Assembly (NCBI RefSeq): GCF_003569765.1
Contig: NZ_QXMG01000011.1
Location: 56,030-120,029, forward strand
Origin: Caldimonas tepidiphila
Lineage (GTDB): Bacteria; Pseudomonadota; Gammaproteobacteria; Burkholderiales; Burkholderiaceae_C
Direction: 5' to 3'
DNA: 64,000 nt
Shown here: one piece after another, positions 10,795 to 18,191 of the stretch
Layout of the letters: each line of letters begins with the position of its first letter
How positions within the stretch are numbered: the first letter of the stretch is position 1
The notes under the pieces: generated by a model
What the model was told of the DNA's origin: nothing
Databases searched by the model: none
What the model saw: the letters and a program-made list of their open reading frames with translations, nothing else
Made by a program: the position numbers and the translations under genes

Positions 10795-11526
10795 TCAGCG
10801 CTTGCTGAACACCAGGTCCCACACGCCGTGGCCGAGCTTCAGGCCGCGGTTCTCGAACTTCGTCAGCGGCCGGTAGTCGGGCTTGGGCGCGTAGCCCTCG
10901 GCGGTGTTCTCGAGCGCCGGCTCGGCCGACAGCACCTCCAGCATCTGCTCGGCGTAGGGCTGCCAGTCGGTCGCGCAGTGCAGGTAGCCGCCCGGCCGCA
11001 GGTGCGCCGCGAGCCGCGCGACGAAGGCCGGCTGGATCAGCCGGCGCTTGTGGTGCTTCTTCTTGTGCCAGGGATCGGGGAAGAAGACGTGCACGCCGGC
11101 GAGCGATGCGGGCGGCACCATGTGCTCAAGCACCTCCACCGCGTCGTGCTGCACGATGCGGATGTTCGTCAGCCCGCGCTCGCCGATGTGCTTGAGCAGC
11201 GCGCCGACGCCCGGCGTGTGCACCTCGACGCCGAGGAAGTCGGTGCCGGGCAGCGTCTGCGCGATCGTCGCGGTCGCGTCGCCCATGCCGAAGCCGATCT
11301 CCAGCACCACCGGCGCCTCGCGGCCGAACACCGCCGCGAAGTCCAGCAGCTCGGCGGCGTAGGGCAGCACGAACTTCGGGCCCAGATCGGCGAGCGCGCG
11401 CTGCTGGCCGGTGCCCATGCGGCCGGCGCGCAGCACGAAGCTGCGGATCGCGCGGGGATGCTCGACGCGGCCGCCGGCCGGGCTGTCTTCGGGGCTGTCT
11501 GCGGGACGGGGGTCTTCGGTGCTCAT
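10795..11526 (-). CDS. trmB: tRNA (guanine-N7-)-methyltransferase
   Basis: A 243-residue SAM enzyme that makes m7G46 in tRNA. The SAM-binding motif [14 protein letters not shown] and the family signature [15 protein letters not shown] are both intact. The start at 11526 (MSTEDPRP) gives the usual length with a short acidic N-terminal tail; the frame is open a further 53 codons upstream but that part overlaps a hairpin. It converges on uppP. Confidence 0.95.
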   Translation of the reverse strand: MSTEDPRPADSPEDSPAGGRVEHPRAIRSFVLRAGRMGTGQQRALADLGPKFVLPYAAELLDFAAVFGREAPVVLEIGFGMGDATATIAQTLPGTDFLGVEVHTPGVGALLKHIGERGLTNIRIVQHDAVEVLEHMVPPASLAGVHVFFPDPWHKKKHHKRRLIQPAFVARLAAHLRPGGYLHCATDWQPYAEQMLEVLSAEPALENTAEGYAPKPDYRPLTKFENRGLKLGHGVWDLVFSKR

Positions 11527-11843
11527 GCGCCAGTCTCTCGTGGCGGGCGGCGCGCCGGCAAGGCAGGCCGTCCCAAGGAAAACGGCCCCGTGCAGGGGCC
11601 GTCGTCGTCGTTTCCTCGAAAAGCGGGCGCAGGGGCTGCACCGCCTCGGGGGCTTCCCGGTGCGCGGCCGCGATGCTTGCCGCACCCGACGACCGGACTC
11701 CCGAGGGCGCGGATTTTAAGCGATCGCCGCCGCCGCTCGGCTCAGGCGGCGCACCAGGGCGCGGGCGCGGCGACTCGCGCGTCGCGTCGATGCAGCCGCC
11801 GTCCGCACGGACGCCCACCGCGCCGCCGGGATCGGGGCGAGTC
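11527..11843. other. 317-bp region without a gene, upstream of trmB
   Basis: No credible ORF. It holds the strong hairpin at 11582-11602 and otherwise GC-rich unstructured sequence. It would carry the trmB promoter; I see no convincing -35/-10 pair. Confidence 0.5.
11577..11602 (-). terminator. Rho-independent terminator reading leftward
   Basis: ACGGCCCC (11582-11589) and GGGGCCGT (11595-11602) form an 8-bp perfect stem with a 5-nt loop. On the minus strand the stem is followed by a TTTTCC run. It lies about 240 bp past the stop of the ORFan operon and 50 bp before trmB, so it could end the former or act as a leader attenuator for the latter. Confidence 0.65.
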
Positions 11844-12173
11844 TCAGTGCAGCGGCAGCGGCCGATCTCCGTCCCCGAGGCGCTCGAGCGCGGTGAAGAT
11901 GCGACGGCCCTTGTCGCCGGCGGCCCGCACCGCCGACTCCGCCAGCCGCAGCGTTCTCGCGCTCAGGCGGCGCTCGCTCAGCAGCCCGGCCAGCAGCCCG
12001 GCTTCGCCGAAGCCGCCTTCCTCGGCCGCAGCGATGAACTGCGTGAAGGTCCGGCGTGCGATCTCGATGCCCTCGTCGGTGGCGAACTGCGGCGGGCTGT
12101 GGGCGAAGATGCCCAGCGTCAGCACCACCTCGCCCGGGGTGAGCAGGTGTCGCTCGTCGGCGTGACGGCTCAT
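11844..12173 (-). CDS. Hypothetical protein, second gene of a two-gene ORFan operon
   Basis: A 109-residue protein I do not recognise. The start MSRHADERHLLTPGEV at 12173 overlaps the stop of the preceding small gene by ATGA, the usual mark of translational coupling. The sequence is soluble-looking: helical, with a central stretch rich in Glu and Ala (TFTQFIAAAEEGGFG) and no signal peptide or membrane segment. The open frame extends upstream to 12521, but that part is Pro/Arg/Ala shadow of the neighbouring gene. Confidence 0.6.
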   Translation of the reverse strand: MSRHADERHLLTPGEVVLTLGIFAHSPPQFATDEGIEIARRTFTQFIAAAEEGGFGEAGLLAGLLSERRLSARTLRLAESAVRAAGDKGRRIFTALERLGDGDRPLPLH

Positions 12174-12397
12174 GATGCCTCGCGCCGCTGCCGCGCCGCA
12201 GGGATGCCGGGAGCTCGCGCCTCGGGCTGGCGGCACCGGACCTCCTGGCTCGGCGCGAACAGGTCGCCGGCCGGTGGCTGCGGGCCTCGTCGCTCCAGCC
12301 GCCCCAGGAGATCGAGGCAGTGCAGCAGGCGGGACCGCGGGGCGCCGCGCAATTCGGCCGGGGCTGGAAGGGTGGGGGCGACGTTCGCGTCGGTCAT
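12170..12397 (-). CDS. Small hypothetical protein, first gene of a two-gene ORFan operon
   Basis: A 75-residue protein without recognised domains. The ATG at 12397 is preceded by a clear AGGAG at 6 nt spacing (12404-12408), and its stop overlaps the next start by ATGA. The N-terminal part (RSRLLHCLDLLGRLERRGPQ) could form an amphipathic helix; the C-terminus is basic and Pro/Ala-rich. No function can be inferred. Confidence 0.55.
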   Translation of the reverse strand: MTDANVAPTLPAPAELRGAPRSRLLHCLDLLGRLERRGPQPPAGDLFAPSQEVRCRQPEARAPGIPAARQRREAS

Positions 12398-12631
12398 GCC
12401 GGGCTCCTGCGGGAAAGGGCTGATGGGACGGGGACTTCGCGCGCCGGCTGCCGGGCCCCGGGGGAGGCGTCGCCGTGCTGCAGTCGAGGAGAGTCTGAAC
12501 GGCAGCGCCGGCGCCGGCCAATCGTTTCCGCCAATCCCGGTGATTGCCGCCTGCCGCTTCCGGCCGCGGCGGCGCTCGTCCCCGGCTCCGGAGCGCGCCT
12601 CCTCACTCCCGGCGCGCGCAGGAAGCCTCGC

Positions 12632-13339
12632 TCAGCGCGCGTCGCGAGGGTGCCGGGCCCGGCAGCGGACGACCAAGGCCTCCAGGTAGCGCTCGAAGAG
12701 GGCCGCCGATTCGCGCCGGAACATGCGGATGCGTCCCGTGTGGCTGAGCACGAGCAGCCCGACGATGTGCGCGAACAGCGCGGTCAGCTCGGTCTGGGCC
12801 TCCTCCTCGTCGAGCCCGAGCGCCTCCATCGCGGCTCGCGCCGGTGCCAGCGCGTCGCGCAGCCGTGCGTTCAGCCGCTCGTTCAGGCCCGGCGTCAGCC
12901 CGCGCGGGCGCATGCCGTGAAAGAGGTAGAAGCCGAGGTCGAGATCGCGCGGGTTCTCGGCATAGAACTCGAAGAAGGCGCGCGCGCTCGAGCGCAGCGC
13001 GGCCTCGGCCGCCTCCCGGCGGGCCGCGGCCGGCATCCGGCCGGCCGGTGCCGCGCCTGCCGCGGGCGCCACGCGGCGCAGCAGGCGCTCCAGCGACTCG
13101 TCGAGCAGCGCCGCGTACACCTCCTCCTTGCTGGCGAAGTAGGTGTAGAGCGCCCCGGCGGTGTAGCCGGCGCGCCTGGCGATCTCGCGCATGCTGACGC
13201 CTTCGAGGCCCGATTCGAGGAAGGCCGAGCGGGCCGCGTCGAGGATCAGGTCGCGGCGCGCCTCGCTCACCGCCCGCTGCCGACGCTCGCGCGGCGTGGG
13301 CACGGCCTGCGCCGCTTCGTCTTCTTGGCCAGGGTTCAT
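12632..13339 (-). CDS. TetR/AcrR-family transcriptional regulator
   Basis: A 235-residue regulator with the TetR helix-turn-helix at about residues 47-68 (REIARRAGYTAGALYTYFAS) after a charged N-terminal arm. It is divergent from the HpaB-family gene with only 70 bp between, and that interval contains a TGAAC-N3-GTTCA palindrome, so regulation of the neighbour is likely. TACAAT (13351-13346) ends 6 nt before its ATG, which suggests a leaderless transcript. The ligand is unknown. Confidence 0.9.
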   Translation of the reverse strand: MNPGQEDEAAQAVPTPRERRQRAVSEARRDLILDAARSAFLESGLEGVSMREIARRAGYTAGALYTYFASKEEVYAALLDESLERLLRRVAPAAGAAPAGRMPAAARREAAEAALRSSARAFFEFYAENPRDLDLGFYLFHGMRPRGLTPGLNERLNARLRDALAPARAAMEALGLDEEEAQTELTALFAHIVGLLVLSHTGRIRMFRRESAALFERYLEALVVRCRARHPRDAR

Positions 13340-13366
13340 GCAGGGATTGTACGGATGACGAAAAAA

Positions 13367-13379
13367 TGAACGGCGTTCA
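13367..13379. promoter_or_regulatory. Palindrome between tetR and the HpaB-family gene
   Basis: TGAAC, a 3-nt centre and GTTCA form a perfect 5-bp inverted repeat in the 70-bp divergent interval. It is the best operator candidate for the adjacent TetR regulator and lies upstream of both genes. Confidence 0.5.
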
Positions 13380-13409
13380 AATTTTCTCCTCCTGTTGAGG
13401 AGATCCGCG

Positions 13410-15029
13410 ATGAATGCACCGCTCGATGCCGTTCCCCCCGTCCTCTCGCCGTCCTCGCTGATGACGGGCGCCGACTACCGCGAGTCGCTGCGGCGACTGC
13501 GCCCGGTGGTCTACGTGGACGGCCGCCGCGTCGAGTCGGTGGCCGACGAGCCGGCGCTGCAGCCGGGCATCAACGCGCTCGCCTACACCTACGACGCCGC
13601 GCACGATGCAGCGCTCGCGCCGCTGATGCTCGCGCAGCGCTCCGCCAACGGCAGGACCGTCAACCGGATGCTGCACATCAACGAGTCCGCCGGCGACCTG
13701 CTCAACAAGCTCGAGGCGGTGCGCCTGCTGTGCCAGGAGACGGGCTGCGCGCAGCGCTACCTGGTGCACGACGCGATGAACGCGCTCGCGCAGGTCACCG
13801 CCCGCATCGACGACGCGCGCGGCGGCAGCGAGCACCGCGCCCGCTTCGAGGCCTACCTCGACCACGTCCAGTCGCAGGACCTGTCGCTCGCGGTGGCGAT
13901 GACCGATGCCAAGGGCGACCGCTCGAAGCGCCCGCACGAGCAGGCGAATCCGGACACCTACGTGCACGTGGTCGAGCGCAACGCGCGAGGCATCGTCCTC
14001 TCGGGCACCAAGGCGATCGTCACCGGTGCGCCCTACGTGCACGAGTTCCTGGTGATGCCCTGCCGCAGCATGGGCCGCGAGGATGCGGACTTCGCGGTGT
14101 GCTGCGCGGTGCCGGTGGACGCCGCGGGCGTGACGATCGTCTCGCGCCCGGCGGGCCGTCCCGGCGAGAAGACCGAGCACGGCGCGGCGCTGTTCTCGCG
14201 CCGCTACGGGCAGGCCACCGGCGTGGTCGTCTTCGACCGCGTCTTCGTGCCCTGGGAGCGCGTGTTCTATGCCGGCGAATGGGAGCATTCCTCGGTGCTC
14301 ACCTACAGCTACGCGACGCACCACCGGCACAGCTGCATCGCGGCGCGCGCGGGTTTCGGCGACCTGCTGATCGGCGCCGGTGCGCTGATGTGCGAGGCCA
14401 ACGGCTTCGATCCGGGCGAGCGCGCCAGCCTGCGCGAGCCGATGGTGGAGCTCATCAAGATCGTCGAGGGCTTCTTCGCCTGCGGCGTCGCGGCGAGCGT
14501 CTACGGCACGCGCGACCCGCATGCCGGCAACTACATGCCCGAGCCGGTGTTCTCGAACATCGGCAAGCTGCTGCTCGCGACGCAGATCTACGACATGCAC
14601 CGCCTCGCGCACGAGGTCTCGGGTGGCCTGATCGTGACGCTGCCGGGCCCCGACGAGGACCACAACCCGGCCACCGCCGCGACGCTGTCCGAGGTGCTGC
14701 GCGCCAACCCGGACGTGCCCTACGACAAGCGCATCGAGGTGGCCCGCTTCGTCGAGGACCTGACCGCCTCCTACCAGGCCGGCTGGTACTCCGTCATCAG
14801 CCTGCACGGCGGCGGCTCGCCGGCGGCGATGAAGCAGGAGATCTGGCGCCACTATCCGGTCGGCGACAAGGTCGCGCTGGTGGAGCGGCTGCTCGAGCGC
14901 GGCGTGCTCGCCGACGGGGACCGGGCCATCACCCGCAACCGTCAGCCCGGGCGCTGCTGCGACCAGGGCTGCACGCGACCCGGGCAGCCCGTCATGGTGC
15001 CGCTGCCGGGCCGGGAGGGCGACCGCTGA
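13410..15029 (+). CDS. 4-hydroxyphenylacetate 3-hydroxylase / 4-hydroxybutyryl-CoA dehydratase family protein
   Basis: A 539-residue flavoprotein-fold enzyme of the HpaB/AbfD superfamily; similarity runs nearly end to end, for example MTGADYRESLRRL (18-30), MTDAKGDRS (164-172) and GVVVFDRVFVPWERVF (271-286). It resembles the AbfD (4-hydroxybutyryl-CoA dehydratase) branch more than HpaB. From recalled AbfD numbering, its cluster ligands are Cys99, Cys103, His292 and Cys299. Here these align with Cys113, Tyr117, His305 and Ala312, and catalytic Tyr296 aligns with Cys309. A normal [4Fe-4S] dehydratase site is therefore unlikely. The ATG at 13410 follows GAGGAGA. A Cys-rich, Arg-rich tail of about 40 residues is unusual. 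Confidence 0.85.
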   Translation: MNAPLDAVPPVLSPSSLMTGADYRESLRRLRPVVYVDGRRVESVADEPALQPGINALAYTYDAAHDAALAPLMLAQRSANGRTVNRMLHINESAGDLLNKLEAVRLLCQETGCAQRYLVHDAMNALAQVTARIDDARGGSEHRARFEAYLDHVQSQDLSLAVAMTDAKGDRSKRPHEQANPDTYVHVVERNARGIVLSGTKAIVTGAPYVHEFLVMPCRSMGREDADFAVCCAVPVDAAGVTIVSRPAGRPGEKTEHGAALFSRRYGQATGVVVFDRVFVPWERVFYAGEWEHSSVLTYSYATHHRHSCIAARAGFGDLLIGAGALMCEANGFDPGERASLREPMVELIKIVEGFFACGVAASVYGTRDPHAGNYMPEPVFSNIGKLLLATQIYDMHRLAHEVSGGLIVTLPGPDEDHNPATAATLSEVLRANPDVPYDKRIEVARFVEDLTASYQAGWYSVISLHGGGSPAAMKQEIWRHYPVGDKVALVERLLERGVLADGDRAITRNRQPGRCCDQGCTRPGQPVMVPLPGREGDR

Positions 15030-15256
15030 GCGGCGGCGTCCGGCCTCTCGAAGACCTCCCTGTTCCTGTAGTTGAGGTCGAGGGCAGGGCAGCCGGTGCC
15101 GCTCCCGTGCGGCAACGGGAGGAATTGATCGGAGCCGCCGCAGGGGAGGAGGCTCACTGCAGCGAGAAGAGCGCTTCACCACGCCGCCGGGCCGGCCCTG
15201 GGGTCGCCCGGCGAAAGGCTTGCGAGGGCGTCACGGGGCGGAGAGACCCCTCCGGC

Positions 15257-15634
15257 TCAACTGCGCCACGGCAGCTCCATCGCCTGGCCGTCAGGCAAGA
15301 CCGCCTGCACCGGCGTGCTGGGGAAGACAGCCAGGATTTCCAATGGCTGCGCGCCCACATTGAAGATCTGGTGCACGCGGGCCTTGGGCAGCACGACGGT
15401 GGTGTCGGCGCCGAACCGGTAGGCCTCGCCCTCGATGTGCACCTCGCCCCGGCCGGACAGGCACAGCACCACCTCGTCGCAGTCATGTCGGTGCGGCGGG
15501 GTGGCTGCTCCGGGGGCGAGTGACTGGCGCCACACGGAGAGATCCTGAAGGCCGTCGTCCCGTCCTGCCCAGGTGACATGGGCGACGCCGGGAATGGGGG
15601 TGGTCTGCGGGCGGGTTTGCTCGATCACGTACAT
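15257..15634 (-). CDS. Small cupin-domain protein
   Basis: A 125-residue single-domain cupin. Motif 1 is GAATPPHRHDCDEVVLCLSG with the His-x-His-x3-Glu metal set; motif 2 is LPKARVHQI with the fourth ligand His. All four metal ligands are present, so it could be a dioxygenase, an isomerase or a sugar/small-molecule binding protein. It is divergent from the LysR gene with 140 bp between and converges on the HpaB-family gene. The substrate is unknown. Confidence 0.85.
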   Translation of the reverse strand: MYVIEQTRPQTTPIPGVAHVTWAGRDDGLQDLSVWRQSLAPGAATPPHRHDCDEVVLCLSGRGEVHIEGEAYRFGADTTVVLPKARVHQIFNVGAQPLEILAVFPSTPVQAVLPDGQAMELPWRS

Positions 15635-15774
15635 GCGGGTCTCCTGAGGTTGGGGAGGGGGAGGGTGTCCGCGGCGCCTGGGACGTGAGTCAGTGTCGGG
15701 CCGGGCGATCGGTTCGAGAAGACGGCTTGTCGCCGTAACATTGACGACATCGGTTCCTCAATCGAAGGATCGTT

Positions 15775-16680
15775 GTGCAAGGCCTCCAGCAGCTCGTCGC
15801 ATTTGCCGAGACGGCGAAGCACGGCAGCTTCGCGGCTGCCGCACGCGTGCTCGGCACGGCGCCCTCGACGCTGCCCAAGGCGGTCGCACGCCTGGAGCAG
15901 TCGCTGGGCGTGCGGCTGTTTCACCGCACCACCCGTCAGGTCACCTTGACCAGCGACGGCGAGCGGCTGTTCCAGCGCTGCCAGCGCCTGCTGGCCGAGC
16001 TGGAGGAAATGCAGTCCGAGGCGGCAGGCGCACGGGCCGAGCCGACCGGCACCTTGCGCATCGACATGCCGACCGTGTTCGGACGCCAAGTGATGCTGCC
16101 GCTGCTGGCCCGGCTCGTGCAGCGGCATCCTGCCCTGGAGCTCGACGTGCGCTTCTCGGACACCCATGTCGATCTGGTGAAGGACGGCATCGATGTCGCC
16201 ATCCGGATCGGGGCCCTGCAGGACTCGACCCTGGTGGCGCGCCGCTTCGCCAGCCAGGAACTCGTCCTCGTCGCCTCCCCCGGCTACCTGGAGCGCCACG
16301 GCACGCCGCGCGCGCTGCAGGATCTGGCGGCCCACCGGCATATCGTCTTCCGCATACCGGACCGGGGCAGCGACCGGCCCCAGCAGTTCAGTGTCGAGGG
16401 CCATGCGGTGGCCCTGCACCCGGCCAAGGGCATGCGCTTCGACGAAGGCGAGGCGATGGTGCAGGCCGCCGTGCTCGGGATGGGCATGGCCCAGGTGCCC
16501 GATTACATGGCCGCGGACGGGATCGCCTCCGGCAGGCTGGTCGAGCTGCTGCCGCAGCATCGCCCTCCGGCGCTGCCGATCCATGCCGTGATGCCGGCCC
16601 ACCGGATGGTGCCGGCGCGAGTGCGGGTGCTGCTGGATATGCTCGAGGACGCGGCAGCACTTCTCGGGACTGCACCCTGA
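15775..16680 (+). CDS. LysR-family transcriptional regulator
   Basis: A 301-residue regulator. The winged helix is at the N-terminus (FAETAKHGSFAAAARVLG then TLPKAVARLEQSLGVRLF), followed by the linker helix and a periplasmic-binding-like effector domain. The start is a GTG at 15775 with GAAGGA 5 nt upstream. LysR regulators usually control the divergent gene, which here is the cupin. The interval contains ATCGGTTC twice (near 15705 and 15749), possible half-sites; that is inference. Confidence 0.92.
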   Translation: MQGLQQLVAFAETAKHGSFAAAARVLGTAPSTLPKAVARLEQSLGVRLFHRTTRQVTLTSDGERLFQRCQRLLAELEEMQSEAAGARAEPTGTLRIDMPTVFGRQVMLPLLARLVQRHPALELDVRFSDTHVDLVKDGIDVAIRIGALQDSTLVARRFASQELVLVASPGYLERHGTPRALQDLAAHRHIVFRIPDRGSDRPQQFSVEGHAVALHPAKGMRFDEGEAMVQAAVLGMGMAQVPDYMAADGIASGRLVELLPQHRPPALPIHAVMPAHRMVPARVRVLLDMLEDAAALLGTAP

Positions 16681-16711
16681 TCCTCGGCGGACCGGGCGCT
16701 TCCTCCTCGCG

Positions 16712-17530
16712 TCAGCCTCGCTCGTCGCGCGCGCACCGGAAGCCGATGTAGACCACGGCGGTGTCCGCCGGCTTGGCTTGCAGGTGATCGGCTCGCATTT
16801 GCGCGGTGCCGTACCACCAGGACCCGCCCCGGGTGCGGCGCTCCGCATTCCCGGCCGCACCTCGCGGCTCGTCCACCCATTCCCAGACGTTGCCGCCCAT
16901 GTCGTGCAGGCCGTTGACGCCGGCCGGTGTCGTCGTCACCCGCGCATGTCCGTCCCCGCGTGACAGCGCGGCGCCGTGGCGGATCGCGCGCTGTCGCGCA
17001 GCTTCGCCGCAGTCCTCCAGGCACTGCGCGCCCGCAGCGCTGTCGCCCGTCGGGTAGGGATAGGTCTTGCCGCGCATGAACGGTGCCGGCGGATTCGCCC
17101 GCTGCTCCGTGTAGGCCGCCGTGACCCACTCCCTATCGGTCGGCAAGCGACCTCCGGCCCAGCGGCAGAAGGCCTGTGCCTCATGGAAAGTGAGGTGCAC
17201 CGCCGGCTCGTCATCCCCCGCACGCCGGCTGCCGCCGAACGGTGTAGCCCAGGTCCAGCCCGGCTTCTGCGTCCAGCCGGCCTCGTAGACCAGGCCCCCT
17301 CCGGCGCGCTCGGCCTGCGTGACGGTACGGGTCGCTTCGGCAAAACGCCGGAACTGCACGACGGTGGTCTCGGTACGTGCGATGCCGAAGGTGCCGAGCC
17401 GCACCCAATCGATCCCTGCCGGGTTGGGTCGGATGGCCGCTGCCGGCAGCGACACGATCGCGGCGAGCGCCACGAGCAGGTGCCTGAGCCGCCCGATGCG
17501 ACCTGTCGGCGGAACGGGCAGCGTCATCAT
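16712..17530 (-). CDS. Secreted SUMF1/FGE-sulfatase-domain protein lacking the catalytic cysteines
   Basis: A 272-residue protein with an N-terminal signal (HLLVALAAIVSLPAAA) and one SUMF1 domain. Family marks are TETTVVQFRRFAEAT, LPTDREWVTAAY, GLHDMGGNVWEWVDE, RTRGGSWWYG and a final IGFRCARDE. In formylglycine-generating enzymes a cysteine lies in the CRxAxR segment after GGSW; here that segment reads AQMRADHLQ, so it is not expected to activate sulfatases. No sulfatase is in the window. Its start overlaps the stop of a 91-codon ORF by ATGA. It converges with the LysR gene. A ligand-binding role for the domain is possible. Confidence 0.8.
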   Translation of the reverse strand: MMTLPVPPTGRIGRLRHLLVALAAIVSLPAAAIRPNPAGIDWVRLGTFGIARTETTVVQFRRFAEATRTVTQAERAGGGLVYEAGWTQKPGWTWATPFGGSRRAGDDEPAVHLTFHEAQAFCRWAGGRLPTDREWVTAAYTEQRANPPAPFMRGKTYPYPTGDSAAGAQCLEDCGEAARQRAIRHGAALSRGDGHARVTTTPAGVNGLHDMGGNVWEWVDEPRGAAGNAERRTRGGSWWYGTAQMRADHLQAKPADTAVVYIGFRCARDERG

Positions 17531-17802
17531 GGCTGGAGGGGGATTTCGTCGTCCATCTCGGGGAGGTCTGTATCGCGCATGTGCGGTGAGGGCTCGAGCC
17601 CAGCCTTCTCATTGTCGCCGGCTGCAGAGCCGGCTGGCGCTTTGCCGCGCTTCGGCCCCGCGGGTTCATGCCGAGCACTGCTGCCGCGTCTCGAAGAGGA
17701 TGCAGCCCGTATGCGGGGAGGCGCTGCGAGCCTCGTGGGAATCCCGAAGGCGTCCAGGCGATCCATCTCCACGAAAACCTGCCGCCATCGCTCACGGATC
17801 AT
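17527..17802 (-). CDS. Possible small hypothetical protein upstream of the SUMF1-domain gene
   Basis: A 91-residue ORF starting MIRERWRQVFVEMDRLDAFG. Its stop overlaps the next start by ATGA at 17527-17530, which supports translation. The C-terminal half is low-complexity, Pro/Ala/charged. There is no signal peptide and no family I know. The ribosome binding site is poor. It could be a real leader gene of the pair or a chance ORF. Confidence 0.4.
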   Translation of the reverse strand: MIRERWRQVFVEMDRLDAFGIPTRLAAPPRIRAASSSRRGSSARHEPAGPKRGKAPAGSAAGDNEKAGLEPSPHMRDTDLPEMDDEIPLQP

Positions 17803-18008
17803 CCCTCGCGATGACGTCGGCGCGGAACGCCGGGCACGGAGGCGGGTGGGCAGATGGATTTCCGAATCGCCAACGCGATCACGAGGATGCGCCAGTACTG
17901 CGAGTCGCAGGACGTGGAGGCCGCTTGAATGCCTGGAGAGGCAGGGCGCCGCAAGAGGGGCACTGGAAGCCTTGATCCTGTAGAGGAATCAACAGCTTGC
18001 GAGATTCT

Positions 18009-18082
18009 TGGAGCGGGTGAAGGGAATCGAACCCTCGTATGAAGCTTGGGAAGCTGCCGTTCTACCATTGAACTACACCCGC
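18009..18082 (-). tRNA. tRNA-Gly (anticodon CCC)
   Basis: A 74-nt cloverleaf including encoded CCA. The acceptor is GCGGGTG/CACCCGC, the D-arm contains TAGTTCAATGGTAGA, the anticodon loop is TTCCCAA, and the T-arm is GAGGGTTCGATTCCCTT. The sequence is close to E. coli glyU (as recalled). The anticodon stem is GCAGC/GCTTC, so position 28 C faces position 42 U: one mismatch in an otherwise regular stem. Confidence 0.95.
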
Positions 18083-18191
18083 AGCGGAACGCGATTATAG
18101 GGGCAGCGCAGGCGTCCCGTGTCCCCGGCCCCGCACATGGGGGCCTTCCGAGCGGCGCGGGCATCGCGGACTTGCGATAAAAGGGAAGGCG

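Noticed and set aside
17854..17928. A 24-codon plus-strand ORF (begins MDFRIANAITRMRQ) near the tRNA
   Set aside because: Plausible composition but too short, with no clear ribosome binding site or neighbour support; it may be a gene remnant.
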